A stretch of DNA of 64,000 nt from Strongyloides papillosus (taxonomy: Eukaryota > Nematoda > Chromadorea > Rhabditida > Strongyloididae), in the NCBI GenBank assembly GCA_005656395.1, contig SRSI01000030.1, positions 1 to 64,000 of the forward strand, in the 5' to 3' direction. Numbering within the stretch: position 1 is the stretch's first letter; every line of letters starts with the position of its first letter. Positions 35,518 to 49,246 of the stretch are shown here, piece by piece. A model generated the notes under the pieces. It had not been told where the DNA came from, did not search any database, and saw only the letters and a list, made by a program, of their open reading frames with translations. The position numbers were made by a program, and so were the translations under genes.

Positions 35518-38500
35518 TTATACACTGGGGTCTTCGAGGATGTCTTCAGTTGTCTGAAGAATATCGATATTATCATCGAATTTCGATTTCTTATGACTAT
35601 CATAGATATCCTCACCAAGATCATCATGAAGATCAAGTTCCTGTGAAAGTCCACGCTTTCTACTATTACTATCATCCGGTGGAGTCACAGCTCCGAGATC
35701 ATCTGCATCATCGTCATTTGTAAGCTCCTCTGTTCCTTGGCTTTCCTCAACTATTTCATCATCTTTATCAGGTTGGTTTAATAAAGTTTCTATACGACTC
35801 TTTAACTCTTTTACTTGCTCCTTTAATTCAACAATCTCATGTTCTTTTATCTTCAAATCATTAGAATATTGTTGAGCAAGATTCTCGATTAAACTATTTC
35901 TATCTAATTCTAATGTTAAATCTTCAACTTTCTCATTCAAGACATCAATCTCCTTCTTTAGATTCTCTATCTCAATATTCTTCTCGTTTATCTGATTTTG
36001 GAGTTCAGCTATTGTAGCATCAGCGTCTGTATCTTTGGTACCACCACCAGTCTCCTTAAGCATCTTCTCTAACCTCTCACTTTTCTCCTTTAATAACTGT
36101 GCTTGATCTCTGTAATCTCTTGCAAGTTTACGAACACGAATGAATTTATTCTTGTATTCCTCCTCTTCAGCATTATCGGCACTCTTATTTGCCTGTTCCT
36201 CAGCAAGTTTCTTATTCTCCTCCTGAAGTTTAGCAATAACTGACTTTGCTGTTTCAATTTCTGTGACTAACATCTCACATTTAGATGGTCCATACTTAGC
36301 AAGAACTTCAAGATTTTTTTCATTCTGTTTCTTCCATGAATCTCTTTCTCTTGTAACGGAAGTCAAATCTTTTGCAAGGTTCTCCTTGTCATTTTCAAGA
36401 ATAACATTCTTAGATTCAAGAGCTAAATTTGCACTGTCTCTTTCTTTCAAAGTCTTCTCGAGTTCAGTACATTTTTGATGTACCTCCTGCAGTTCAACCT
36501 TAACTCTTTCCAATTCTTCTTTTGTTATATCTAAAACTTTCATCTTCTGTACTAACAGATTTTTATCCTTAAGTTCTTGTAGTTGAACTTCAATTGTATG
36601 TCTGAGTTCATTAACTTTGGTATCAAGCATTGATGTATTTGTCTTCTCCACGGCTAACAATGAACGAACATTAGTCAATTCACATTCTGCTTGAGCACAT
36701 CTTTGTAATGTTGCTTGACAATCATTCTGGAGACATTCAATCATCCTATTCAATCTTGCAATTGTTTCAATATACTTCTCTGAGGAATCATCGTCATCCC
36801 CTGAAGATATCATACTCATCGACATAGAAGTATTCATTGAACGTGACAATGCACCTCTTTCCTTCATCTCAGTGAAACTACTAATAAGACTTCTTAATTC
36901 ATTCAACATATGATCGTTGTTTTCAACTTTAACTTTCTCTGCAGCTACCATTTCATCAATCTTATTTTGAAGTCTTTCACGTTCTGTATCCATAATATTT
37001 TTATAAGATTCGTATTCCTCTTTCAATGAATTAAAGACAATGATCTGTTGACTAAGAGCATACTCTGACTTCTTCAATGCACTTTCCTTCTCTTCAACAG
37101 CCTTTTCTAATGCCGCTACTTGTACTTCAAAAGCACCAATTGTTTCATTCAAAGATTCTCTAAGCTGAGTAAGACCATCAACTTCTTCTCTAAGATTATC
37201 ACAATCGCGTAATGATTTCTCCAAAAGGTTATTCAAATTCTGAGAATTACTCTCACTCTCTGAAATCACAGATTTCATTTTAATAGACATGTTACTAAGT
37301 TCAATGGACTTCTGACTACATTCTGTCTCAAGAGATGCAATCATTGCCCTTGAATCTTCAAGATTCTTTTTAACAACTTCCAATTCTTTCTCAGATAATG
37401 TCAATTGCTCTTGGAGACGTGATATTTCACTGTTTCCTATATCATTGGCTTTCTTCAATTCGGATTCTACATCCTCTGAGAATTCTGATATCTTATTAAG
37501 CTGTTCATCCTTAACCTTGAGTCTCAATTTATAGTTATTCACGAGCTCCTCAAGTTCAGTACATCTTCTCTCAAGATAAGCCTTGGCAGTACCCATCTTC
37601 CTGACTTCACCCTTGTAATCTTCTGTCGTAATAGAACCATCATTGAATTGTCCTAACTGATTTTCAGCTACAAGAATCTTATCTTTAAGACTAACAATCT
37701 CAGCCTCCTTCTCTTTCAATGAATTCTCTATGAACTTAACTTTATCTTCAGCAGCCTTCCTATCACCTTCTAATTTTACAATAGTTGCTTTGAGATCGGC
37801 AATATTTCTATTATTCTGCTCCATTGTTGTCTTGAATGTTTCATTAATAGAATCTCTTTGTTTAATGAGAGCCTCCAACTGAGCTTGTGAATTAAACATA
37901 CTATCTTCAGTCATCTTCTTAATAAAGTCTTGAATCTCATCAACGGCTGACTCAACCTTATTCGCACGTGTAGAGAATCCTCTTAATGTTTCATTTTCTG
38001 TTTGGAGACGTGCCTCACTACTAGCTAATATTCTATTTTGATCTTCAAGGGATCTTTTATCAACCTTTAGATGTGAAATCTCCTCTTGGTATTCAATAAG
38101 CTTCTTGTTGAGACTACCAATCTCTTCAATCTTCTTCTCATTCTCCTTTATGAGGTTATTCATCTTGTTAGTAGTACGGTCACTGATACGTTCCATCGCT
38201 TCGCATTTTTGAGCTGTAGTTCTGTTAAGTTGTCGCAAATATTGGACATCTGACTCTAACTTTCCAACTGTACCACGTAATTCGATTATTAGCTTGGACT
38301 GTTCATCAATTCGATTCTTGTAGATTCTTAACAAAAAAAATAGTTACTAAAACAAAATAGAAACTTACTTGTCACTTTCATTCTTCTGTTCATTAAATGA
38401 GGCAGTAAGATCCTCGAGATGTGCGATTTTGGCTTGAAGTCTAGTTTTCTCATTCTTAAGTTCATCAAGAGAAATTCTCAAATTCTGAGCATCGGCAGAA

Positions 38501-40306
38501 AGACCCATCTTATTGTAGGTCTCAATAGTCTCTGCGAAATGATCCCTCTGTTCTTGAACTTTCCTCAACATCTCAGTCTGAACTTTCATTTGTTCCTGGA
38601 CAATCTTTAGATCTTCTTCAGCTTTAACAAGTTGCGCACTCAATTTCTCAGCTTCGGCTTCTCTAGCTTTTTTAATATCCTCTTCTTTGTTTGCTTCAAG
38701 CAACAACAACCTAGAACGCAACTCAGAGTTGACTTTCTGTAGTGAATCAATATCCGAGAATAAACCTTCACTATCTTCAGCTTTCGATGCATCGAATCCT
38801 TTTCTTTCACTCTCAACCATATACAATAATCTCTTAACCTGCTTACTTAATTCTTGACTATCAACTTGGTATCTCATAAGTTGAGTCTTGGTATAATTTA
38901 ACTCCCTTTGAAGTTTGTCCTTTGTCTCAACAGCCTCCTCAAGCATCTCTTGAACATTTCCTATCTGAGCTCTCAAAGACTTGTTGTCAAGAAGAGTTTC
39001 TTTATAATCTATTAATTGACTCTCCAAGACCCTAACATTTTCACCCATACTTTCAGCAAATTCGCTCATCTTATCTTCCATAAATGCAAGTTTATCCTTC
39101 AAATTATCTCTCTCAGCAGCCACATGAGAATGCATCAAAATAAATGAAGATAAAGTCTTTGATTGCTTCAATGAACCTGTAGTGTCTCCATTAATTTCAG
39201 GTAAATTCTGACTATACCAATTACCACTACCCGTACCAGAAGAAGACAATCTCACTATTTCTTTCTTCAAATCAGAAATCATCTCATCTTTACATCTAAT
39301 ATCCTCTAAATATTCACCCTTAACTCTATCTAATTCTTTAGTAGCATTGATCAAACTAGTTTTTGATTCATTGAGCTCATCTTCTAATCCTTGAGCTTGA
39401 GCAGCCAACTCATCACTCTTCCTTTGTTCATCCTCTAAAGCTTCTTTTAAGGCGTCTGTAATCTTCTCCTTGCTAGCAATTATAGAATCATGAGAAGTTG
39501 CCAATTTAAGGCGTTCATTATGGTTCTCCTGGCACTCCTTCATCAAAGATTCAATGTTCTCATCTTTCTCCTTCAACTGAATCTTTAACTCTTTAATCTC
39601 CTGTTGAAGGTTCTCCTCCCTCTCATTAACTGAAGCTTGAACTTCTTGAAGCTGTAATTCAAGTTTGCTAATTGTAATAGACTTAGACCCAAGAGCTTCA
39701 TCACGATCTCTGATCTCTTTCAAATACCAATTCTTTGAGTTTTCATACAACATCTTCTGGTCATTCCAAGATTCCCTCTCGAGTCTATTTCTCCTAGCCT
39801 CATCAGCATTCTTCTCTAAATTATTCCTAAGTTTCTCATTAACTTCTTTTAGTTCGTTAATATCTTTAGTCAAACTCTCTATCTTCTCCTGGAACTTTTC
39901 TTTTGCCTCCGTAACATTGATAACTTGACATTCGAAAACCTCAATCTTACCACGAAGAATAGAATTATCATTCTCTATTTGATGAACTTTCAATGATAAA
40001 TCATCTCTTTCTCCCTCCAAATTCCTTAGAAATTTTATCCTCTCCAGAGCATCATTTTCAAGCTCCTCATTCGCTTTCTTTAACTTTAAATTTTCACCTT
40101 TTAATATATCATAATCCTTCTCTATACGCGCACATTGCTGCTCAAAAGCTAATAACTGGTGCTCTGTAAAAAATATTAAATTAATATTTCCTTTGTACTT
40201 TTTTCCCGCATTGTAAATATGAAAAAAATGTATTAACAAACTTACGTAAATCAGCTATTTCTTTTTCCTTATCAGTTTCCATCGACATTGGCGCTTCGGA
40301 ATCCAT
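35518..40306 (-). CDS. Tpr/Mlp-like nuclear pore basket protein (about 1,554 aa)
   Basis: Three exons on the minus strand: 40306-40246, 40163-38369 and 38326-35518, with introns of 82 and 42 bp and consistent phases. Residues about 20-1450 are almost continuous heptad coiled coil (Leu/Glu/Lys rich). A loop at about 345-375 (SSSGTGSGNWYSQNLPEING) separates two halves. The segment with YQVDSQELSKQVKRLLYMVE resembles the Tpr pattern of an Arg/Gln-led Leu-Leu motif in the N-terminal coiled coil. The last about 90 residues are acidic and disordered with a KRGLSQE and KKSKFDD patch that may act as nuclear localisation signals. This layout fits Tpr/Mlp1/Mlp2 of the nuclear basket. Alternative: another long coiled-coil protein (myosin-like, golgin). 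Confidence 0.65.
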
Positions 40307-40750
40307 TTAGAAAGATGTTATCAACAATACCTCCTTTCTTGAAATATTAGTATTTACAAACTAAATTATAAATAAAATAATATCTGTTGGAACGATAAAA
40401 ATGTAAAAAAAATGCACGCTTTATATTTCCAAACAGCTCTCCTGGAAAGAATTTGCTTTTGAAAAGAATGTAGTGAAGAGGCAATATATTGGAGAGGTGT
40501 ATATCAAAGTACGTGAAATGGATCATTAGGATGAGGTGTTTTTGTTGTGGCTCCGGCAACGGTAAATAAATTATTTTGTACTTAAAATTTTATTGATTAC
40601 ATGTACTTCCATTTCATTTATTTTTATTACATTCTGACTTCTAATTTATATACTTTTACTCTATTGATTTTTGCTCTCTTCTAATCACTTTTTATCACTA
40701 TGGGATATGATAAAAAATTATAACTATGTTATTTTTTATAGATCCTAACA
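40307..40750. promoter_or_regulatory. Divergent promoter region between Tpr-like and OSCP genes
   Basis: The two housekeeping genes diverge from this 444-bp region. A less AT-rich island at 40530-40565 (TTGTTGTGGCTCCGGCAACG followed by GTAAAT) looks like a 5' untranslated exon with a splice donor; the acceptor TTTTTTATAG ends at 40740, 10 bp before the OSCP ATG. Alternatively that AG is a trans-splice acceptor. Confidence 0.45.
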
Positions 40751-41412
40751 ATGGCTGCCATCTTCAAAAGATCCCTTTCTCTTTCTGCTGTTGCTAACAA
40801 TATGGTAAAGACCCCAGTCCAAGTATATGGTGTCGAGGGACGTTATGCTTCTGCTTTGTACTCCGCTGCCGTCAAAACAAAAACATTAGAAGTTGTTGAG
40901 AAGGATCTCCAGAAAATTAAGGGAATCTACGATACTGATCCAAAATTTAAGGTATAATTTTAATTTATTCCCATTGAAATAACAACAATTTTCAGGAATT
41001 TGCCATCAACCCAACCATCAAGAACGACAAAAAAAGAGATGCCATCCAAAGAGTTGGAAAATCCATCGGAGCATCAAAAGAAGCAACAAATTTCCTTGCT
41101 CTCCTCGCCGAGAATGGACGTCTCAACATCCTCGAAGCTGTCTGCAACTCCTTCGAATCAATAATGCGTGCCCACAAAGGAGAACTCTTTGTCGAGGTTA
41201 CCTCAGCAACAGAACTCTCCAAATCCCACAAATCAGCCCTTAATGATGCTCTTGCCAAATTTAACAAAGGAGGAAAGAAATTGACAATTAATTATCATGT
41301 TAAACCAGAGATTATCGGTGGGGTTATTGTTAACTTAGGTGATAAGTATGTTGATATGTCAATGGCAACCAAGATCAAGAAGTACCATGATGCTCTCAGT
41401 CAAGCTCTTTAA
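40751..41412 (+). CDS. atp-3: Mitochondrial ATP synthase subunit O (OSCP)
   Basis: Oligomycin-sensitivity-conferring protein, which joins the F1 head to the peripheral stalk in the inner mitochondrial membrane. Exons 40751-40951 and 40996-41412 with a 44-bp phase-0 intron; 205 aa, the usual family length. The N-terminus has a mitochondrial presequence rich in Lys, Arg and Ser (MAAIFKRSLSLSAVANNM). Family signatures follow: VQVYGVEGRYASALYSAA and, near the C-terminus, YHVKPEIIGGVIVNLGDKYVD, the OSCP/delta motif. The symbol follows the C. elegans orthologue. More GC at third positions than neighbouring DNA fits high expression. Confidence 0.95.
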
Positions 41413-43488
41413 GATGATAATATAGAAAATTATAATTTAGGTTTTCAGGAGGATGTTGGTACTTTTTTTACGTAGTTTTGTAATTTTTATAGTTATCATT
41501 GAGTAACATAAATAAGTATGATATTACATGTTCAGGAATGATAAACATAAATACTTGTTGTTCTATGTTATTCTCATGAAAGTTTATATAATTTTACGAT
41601 AGATGTTCTTTTAAAGTATAACTAATTTTCTCATACAAAAAAGGAATTGTTTATTTAACTCACTTTTGTAAACAAGAGATGTTATCACAATATTTGTTTA
41701 TAAATAGCAATTGTAATTATTCTGTATATTTTAATGATACTATCTTCAGTGTGAAAAAGAAAGTTGCTTTACGATCAGAGGATTTCTATTTTCGTTTTGT
41801 ATAAACAAAGTGCTGTCTTGATTTTTTGTCATCTGCTTAGTGGTAGAGAAGTTTTAATGGTAAGAGTGAAAAATATTTAATTACTCTTACTTTCTAAGAC
41901 ATTTTCTTTCAATTTATATAAAAAAAATTATCATTCTTCGACATCATTCTCGAGAGTTAACTTACAATACAAGTTCATAGACTATTATTATATAATTATC
42001 TCCTATAGAAAACAATTGTACATATACAATATAGGTAGCGGCACCATTCCACAAAGAGTGGTGTGGAACAAGTAATACAATTTGTGTGTGTATACAGCGT
42101 CAACTTGGATGACTTTTATATATAGTGTAACTTTTATCAGTTAATTTAATGTATAGCTATTAAAAATTACTATTTTTTCATTATTTATTATATTTATATA
42201 TTGTCTTATATGGCTAATTTTTGTATTTTAATTCATAAATCTTATCATTGATTATCGATTTAACCTTTTCTATACACATATTTTTTTGTTTGACTTTTTT
42301 TGTACTACTTCTTCAAAATTTATAACTCCCATTGGGCTTTTTAGACAAAAACATTTGACACCTATTTTATATTCTCCACTTACTCTCAATTTTTATCATT
42401 ATAAAATATAATTATCGTATGTATACACTGATGTTAATTTATATTCACATACAAATCTCATTTTCAACTGATAAGAGAACATTAAAATATTGAAAAATTT
42501 AAACTGATCCAAAGAATTCTTTTTCTATAATCAGTATAGATTTATATATAGGTACTTTGTCTCTCTATATAACAAATGATAAACATATATTCAACTAAAT
42601 ACACATTGTTATCAAAATTCTTCAACCTCTTTCTCTCCTTTACTGATAGATATTTATATATATGTATTATTTTATTTATATGACCAATTGACAGATGTGG
42701 TTATGCCTTATGAATTAAAACTCTCAGCCACCATTGATAGTACCATTCTCTTTTTTTGTTCTAAATTACATTGAAAATGTTAAATAAACTTTTATCAAAA
42801 ATAAACATTATATAAAAATGTGATCCATACATCGAAAATATGAATGTTTATGTAAAAAATTATTATATGTATATTACTGTTTTATAAAAATTATATCACT
42901 TCTACGCATATTTGTAGTTAATTGTATGTTTTACCTGAAAATACAATTTTTACCTTACTATTAGAGTGTGAAAAAATATTAAAATTTAACTAAAGTTGTA
43001 TTTTTAATCTTTCCTTGCAATCTTTAATATTTTTGTGTGATAATTAAGAAAAAAAATTTTAACTATTTAAAAATCAGGCCATTAGGTTGTATTAAAAAAT
43101 ACTTTTATATCTTTATATATATACTATGATATATATGTTATATATCTTCTTATAGCAAATTTAACTAATGAGAGTAAATTTTGAATGGTACCACTTTTTA
43201 GTAATACAAAATAATTTAACTATTATAACAATTATTATAAATCTTTAAGTAGTTACATTATACATTATGATATATGTATTTTTTATTTCTTTTTTATCAT
43301 CTTTCGCGTGTGAATCAATTTAATTTAAATAATTTTTATCATTTCCTATAAATTTATTCTTTTATAAAATTAAACATTTCTAAGTTGCAATCTTATGACT
43401 ATAATATTTTTTAGGAGCAGAAATATCTTTAGTGTCTAAGAAAATTTGTATTTTATAGTCAAATATATAGGTAACTGTAAAATCTAAA
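41413..43488. other. 2-kb gene-free AT-rich region with one GC-rich hairpin
   Basis: No gene seen on either strand. The exception to the AT background is about 42035-42115, where CACCATTC/GAGTGGTG can pair around a CACAAA loop (about 42050-42071), with TTCCACA/TGTGGAA as an alternative pairing. It could be a small RNA or a 3'-end element. Confidence 0.4.
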
Positions 43489-44515
<1,027 letters not shown>

Positions 44516-46340
44516 ATAAAAGTTTATTTATTAAAAAATTGTGCAGTTATCAGCTTCTATTTTTTAAAAACAAGAGAAATTGTAATAATATATATATGAT
44601 ATATTTTGATCAATCCACAACGTGCCTCCTACATGTTTTATATATATAATATTAAAAAAATTACTATGAAATTTTGGATTCTAAAAAAAATTGAGTATAA
44701 AATATTAAATAATTTCACATTCTACTCAACTTCTATTTTTTTATCAACTTTCTAGGAGTTTTTTCTATATCATCCCTCATCAACACTTTATTTATTGTTG
44801 TATGTTACTTCTTTTTTATCACTCTATCAAATCTTTGAAAACTATTATTATTATTAAACAAAGACGGATAAGTTATTATTTTTTCTATGTTTATATACAT
44901 AATCTTTCTGATGTTGTATAATTCATTAATATATATATGTTAATGTATTATTATTTCTTTTTATTAATTTTATAAAATACAAAATATATATACATAAATT
45001 CTAATAAATAATTTTGACATGAAATTTATATTTGTAATATTATCAATATAATGTTGCGATGTTGCAATTTTGTGTTGGAAAATTTTGGTAATCATTGGTG
45101 ATTCACTAGATATGTATTAACCATATGTTGATTGAAATATTTTCCTAAAATCATAAACAGTTACTCCATCTGGATGTTTAAATAAACTGTTTTTTAAAAA
45201 TTATATTGAAATATAAATATTTTAAAAATATATTTAGAAATAGAATGGTATAAAAATTTAAAGAATGTGCAGAACAATAAGGTAGTTTAGAATAAAATAA
45301 TTTTTATACTTATTATTGTCATACAAAAGACTATAAACTACAATTTAAATTGTTTTCTTATAAATTTATACCATAAATCATTTATATTACAATTTGTATG
45401 AATGATAAAAACACATTTATTAGTGTTTTAAATAAAGGCAAATTTAAACACTCTATATTTTTAAAATTATGAATTAAACTGTCTATTGAATGAAGGAGTA
45501 CAATGTAAAGTCTTAATGGTATTCATTGGCAAATATAATTATAAATAATTCGTATAGAAAAAAAGATTGTGATTAGATCATTATACTCATTGGTAATCCT
45601 TTTACAATAACGATTGAATAAAGAAAATAAAGTTACATGGGTCTCTCTCTTTTTTATATTTATTTTTTTTATTTGACATAAAATGCTTGTGTATGCTGGA
45701 AATGTACTTTGCTAATGCCTAATCAGATATCTCTTTTACAGTGTATAAAGTATGTATTTTTTTACTTTAAGTGTCAAAAAAGACACTACTTTCTGATTTT
45801 GTTATTTTAAAAGGTTCTTACGATTAGACCACATTTAATATATTCTTCATTAGATAGAAAAATGATTTATAGATGTAATCTACAATTTTTTTTATTACAA
45901 ATAGTAGTTATAACATTATTTCAAAAAGAAAGAACTTTAATATGCAAATGATTCTTTAAAAAGTAATCCTAATAGTTTCCACTAATTGTAACAAATATTT
46001 AATAATGTATGTTTTTTATATGTAGTAAGGGTGAGATATTCCTCTTGTTGACTCTCAATATATTATTGTCTTTGAACTTATTTTATTTAATTGTAGTATG
46101 ATTTTTGTTTCATGAAGTTGATTTTATTTTTATTGGACTAAACTTTAATAGAAATAGAAGTATATTTTGCTCAATTTATGTCTAGATTATCTTTTATAAT
46201 TGTTTTACAAACATCTTACTTTTTCTATAGATCTCATATTAGTTTCTTTTACTCTATCATATTCATAACATCTTTCAACCATATAATGTACCAATAATCT
46301 TTTCATTATAGATAAATTATATACATTCAGATATTAAAGG
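44516..46340. other. 1.8-kb gene-free AT-rich region
   Basis: Short AT microsatellites near 44590 and 44930 and no open frame with coding character. The region marks the change from conserved genes to the accessory block. Confidence 0.5.
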
Positions 46341-47240
46341 ATGAGTAACAATTTTTTCTACCAAACTTTTGAAAGGATCTTTAATAATCGTGTAACAAGG
46401 CTCTCATCAAAAGATTGTATCTCAACAAATGGGACTCCTAAATTTTATGAATCATGTTTTAATAATATTATATATCAGGTAAATAATTTTGCTCTCAGAA
46501 AAGTTGTTATTGAAAAAGATTCTAATGTTATTAATGGTATTACGCAATTTGTTCAAAGCCTTCGTTCAGAAACCATTTTTGATCCTCGTACAAGCTTTGA
46601 TGTACATATCCCTGATTTTCCTACCCGTCAAAAATTAAGTTATAAAGAACTTCTTCAACTACGTGATATACCTATGTATTATACAATCAGTGAGGAAAGA
46701 ATACTACTTCAATTAAGTACAAGAGACTTCAAAACATGGTTCAAGAATGAGATTATAACAATTTTAGATTTACTTGAACTTTACTCACCAGGTAAATCAA
46801 ACTCTCAAGTATTTACATTATACTTTATAGACATTTACTTTTGTACAATACCAAAAAATATTATTGATATAGCAAGGTGCCCTTTAATAAGCAGTTATTC
46901 GAATAAAATAATTCTCGAGAATGAGGTATATTCCTATTACAGACGTGTTATTTGTTTGTACTCTCTCATAACAACAGATGTCATGAAGTTTACCCAAAAA
47001 AGAGAACAATTGTTTAAAGAGTTGAATTTTTTAAAAAAATTATTGGAATCTCTCATTGTTACAATGGATATTATGGGCCTTCGTTTTACATATTTTGCAA
47101 CAAATTTTACAAATCACTACCCAAGAACTTCTTTTGGATCTGGACCATCAAGGAGATTGAGAGATATTGTTAGGATTCCAGAATATAAGTTTGCACATTT
47201 AGGAGATTTAGTTGTTAATGGTTTAATTAATTTATTATAA
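46341..47240 (+). CDS. Unknown protein X1, paralogue of the gene at 63207-63948
   Basis: Exons 46341-46791 and 46831-47240 give 286 aa. The 39-bp intron is a multiple of three and has no stop, so retention would give a 299-aa form. The same intron position in the paralogue supports splicing here. Shared features: KELLQLRDIPMYYTISEE, FKTWFKNEIITILDLLELY, RCP, YSYYRRVICLYSLITTDV and the C-terminal NHYPRTSFGSGPSRRLRDIV. There is no signal peptide or membrane segment and I do not recognise a family. It is probably a clade-specific protein; its place at the edge of the F-box block is mirrored at the other end. Confidence 0.7.
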   Translation: MSNNFFYQTFERIFNNRVTRLSSKDCISTNGTPKFYESCFNNIIYQVNNFALRKVVIEKDSNVINGITQFVQSLRSETIFDPRTSFDVHIPDFPTRQKLSYKELLQLRDIPMYYTISEERILLQLSTRDFKTWFKNEIITILDLLELYSPGKSNSQVFTLYFIDIYFCTIPKNIIDIARCPLISSYSNKIILENEVYSYYRRVICLYSLITTDVMKFTQKREQLFKELNFLKKLLESLIVTMDIMGLRFTYFATNFTNHYPRTSFGSGPSRRLRDIVRIPEYKFAHLGDLVVNGLINLL

Positions 47241-47842
47241 TTAAGTATTTGAAGTATTTTTTACTTTGTTATTGTAAAAAAATTACTGATATATATAAAT
47301 AAAACGTTGATAATACTTCCTTGTTATAGAAATTGATATTCATTACCTTTAGCAATGGTAATTAATGATATTTGTGAAAACGAAAGACTTCAAATCACAA
47401 GTTTAAATGCATACTCTTAAAGTAATCGTAATTCCAAATACTCCAAAGATTAATCTCCCCAGGATTTCAAGAACAAGGTCCCAAATGGAAAGCACGTTCT
47501 TGGAATAAAGTAATGTGGGTGGGAATGTCTTTTAAGATCATGGGTGAACGTCAAATTGGTTCAGAAGAATCGTGGTTTGGATAGAGAAAAGCGCTATACC
47601 CTTTATCAAAATTTGAATACCGTCATATACACGTTTCCCATAATATCATAGAGCATTTAGTCATTTCATCATATAAAATTTTTGTAACAAAAGAAATTTT
47701 ATGTCTTTTTTACCGATAAAGATCAAAGTGCAATTCTTAATTTTGTTATCTCAAAGCGAAACAGCCGTATAAAAGGGACATAAAAATGGCGTAAGCTCTA
47801 CTTCTCCCACTTTTTTATTTTATTTTAGAACCACAATCAACG
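47241..47842. other. Spacer with a short coding-like fragment
   Basis: A stretch at about 47462-47580 is less AT-rich than its surroundings and open for some 40 codons on the plus strand (WKARSWNKVMWVGMSF within it), with no start and a stop at its end. It may be a remnant of a transposase or other gene; the assignment is not supported. No gene elsewhere in the spacer. Confidence 0.3.
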
Positions 47843-48881
47843 ATGGATTTCGAATTATTACCTGATGATTATAAAATTCAAATCTTTAAAAAATTGGACT
47901 GGAACAGTGTAATGAATACCAGGCTTGTATGTAAAAGTTTTTATTTTGCAATTGGAAAAAATATCACCTCTTTTGATAGACCAAAGATACACACATTAGG
48001 AGTTTGTTATGATACTCTTAATGATAATAAGTTAATGATAAAGGTTAATTTCGCCAAATACTCCAGTGTAAATAATTACAGAAATAGTACATGGACCACT
48101 GTAAGTATATTTTCATCGATAAGGAGCGATTAATGGAAAAATATTTTAGATTTTCTTTGATAACATGGTAGAGTATGAATACTTTTTATATACTTTTGAC
48201 TTCTCCAGGCTTCTATCTCTTGAATTCCGCAACAAAGGGAAATCTGAATTTGAAAGGTCCATCAACGGTAGTTATCTTGGAAGACAATATGTCGAGTGTG
48301 TCTACACTGTTTATGAACGTGAAACAGAAATTAACAGTTCCTTTGACAAATTCATTCAATTTTTCTCGGGCACTACTAAGGAAGTCGCAAGTATATCATA
48401 TGAAGTCAAACATGCAGATGACCCTATCAATTTCGAATTCCTAAAAAAGAAATCTCTTACTGCATTCGATGCATTTAATGAAGCCAACTCAAGAGCAATT
48501 ATAAAGAAAGCAGTCAATAATATTATTACTAATAATCCGAGTCTTCATTACATCCACCTCTCCACAAATGGAGATGGAAATCTCTACAAAGAAGTCACGA
48601 AATACGTCTATGACCACGAGGCCTTGAATTATTTGAATAGGTGCACCAACAGAAAGTTTACATTATTCTTTACCGGGGTTGTTAGTTTCACATCAGTAGA
48701 TGTAGACTTCTACAAGAAGCTTTTCAGTAAAATCATGGTTGGTAACAATACAGAGATAGAAAATGGTGATGAAGATTATGTCTTTGAGACTGCCTTAGAG
48801 TGTCCACAATGCAAAATCAAACATTCAAATTCTGTATTATTTTCACAGTTCATGAAACTTATTGTTGTCTCCTTGAAATAG
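47843..48881 (+). CDS. F-box protein 1 (329 aa)
   Basis: Exons 47843-48100 and 48150-48881 with a 49-bp phase-0 intron. The N-terminus is an F-box (LLPDDYKIQIFKKLDWNSVMNTRLVCKSF), which would bind SKP1 and place the protein in an SCF ubiquitin ligase. The rest is a family-specific domain of unknown fold ending in CPQCKIKHSN, a CX2CX3H motif found in all full-length relatives here. Targets are unknown. First of three plus-strand copies. Confidence 0.8.
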
Positions 48882-49246
48882 TGGATTAATTTTTTAAATT
48901 TTAATAATATTTCTTCAATGTTATTTGTCTAATTTGCTCATTTATATTTTTGCTGATATTTTTGAAATAAAATGCTTACCATATCTTATTATCGCTGTAA
49001 CGTGTGAATTAAAGAAAATATGATGAAGTATGTATTAAAGGTCATAAAATTAGATGACGCGATGGTTTGAACGTCTAAGGAGAACATTAGTAAAACGAAT
49101 TGAACATTGGACTTTTAATACATTGCGTTGATAAACTACCTATCACATATCCAATTTCTTAATATGTGTGTCTAATTATTACATAGTAGACAAAAAGAAA
49201 GGTGCTTTTCGTTTGATTTGATTTTATATTATTTCGCAATACTAAG
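48882..49246. other. Spacer between F-box genes 1 and 2
   Basis: AT-rich with no gene. A 25-codon open segment near 49052-49130 contains WFERLRRTLVKRIEHWTF, which loosely recalls the Trp/Arg helix of the NADAR gene but is too short to call. Confidence 0.3.

Noticed and set aside
41825..41850. tRNA-like A-box sequence (TGCTTAGTGGTAGAG)
   Set aside because: No B-box (GGTTCGANTCC-like) or acceptor-stem pairing found at the right distance.
47335..47400. Possible NADAR C-terminal trace before F-box gene 1
   Set aside because: A few short AT-rich matches only; could be chance.
49040..49130. NADAR remnant in the left F-box arm
   Set aside because: WFERLRRTLVKRIEHWTF only loosely resembles the NADAR Trp/Arg helix and no flanking blocks match.
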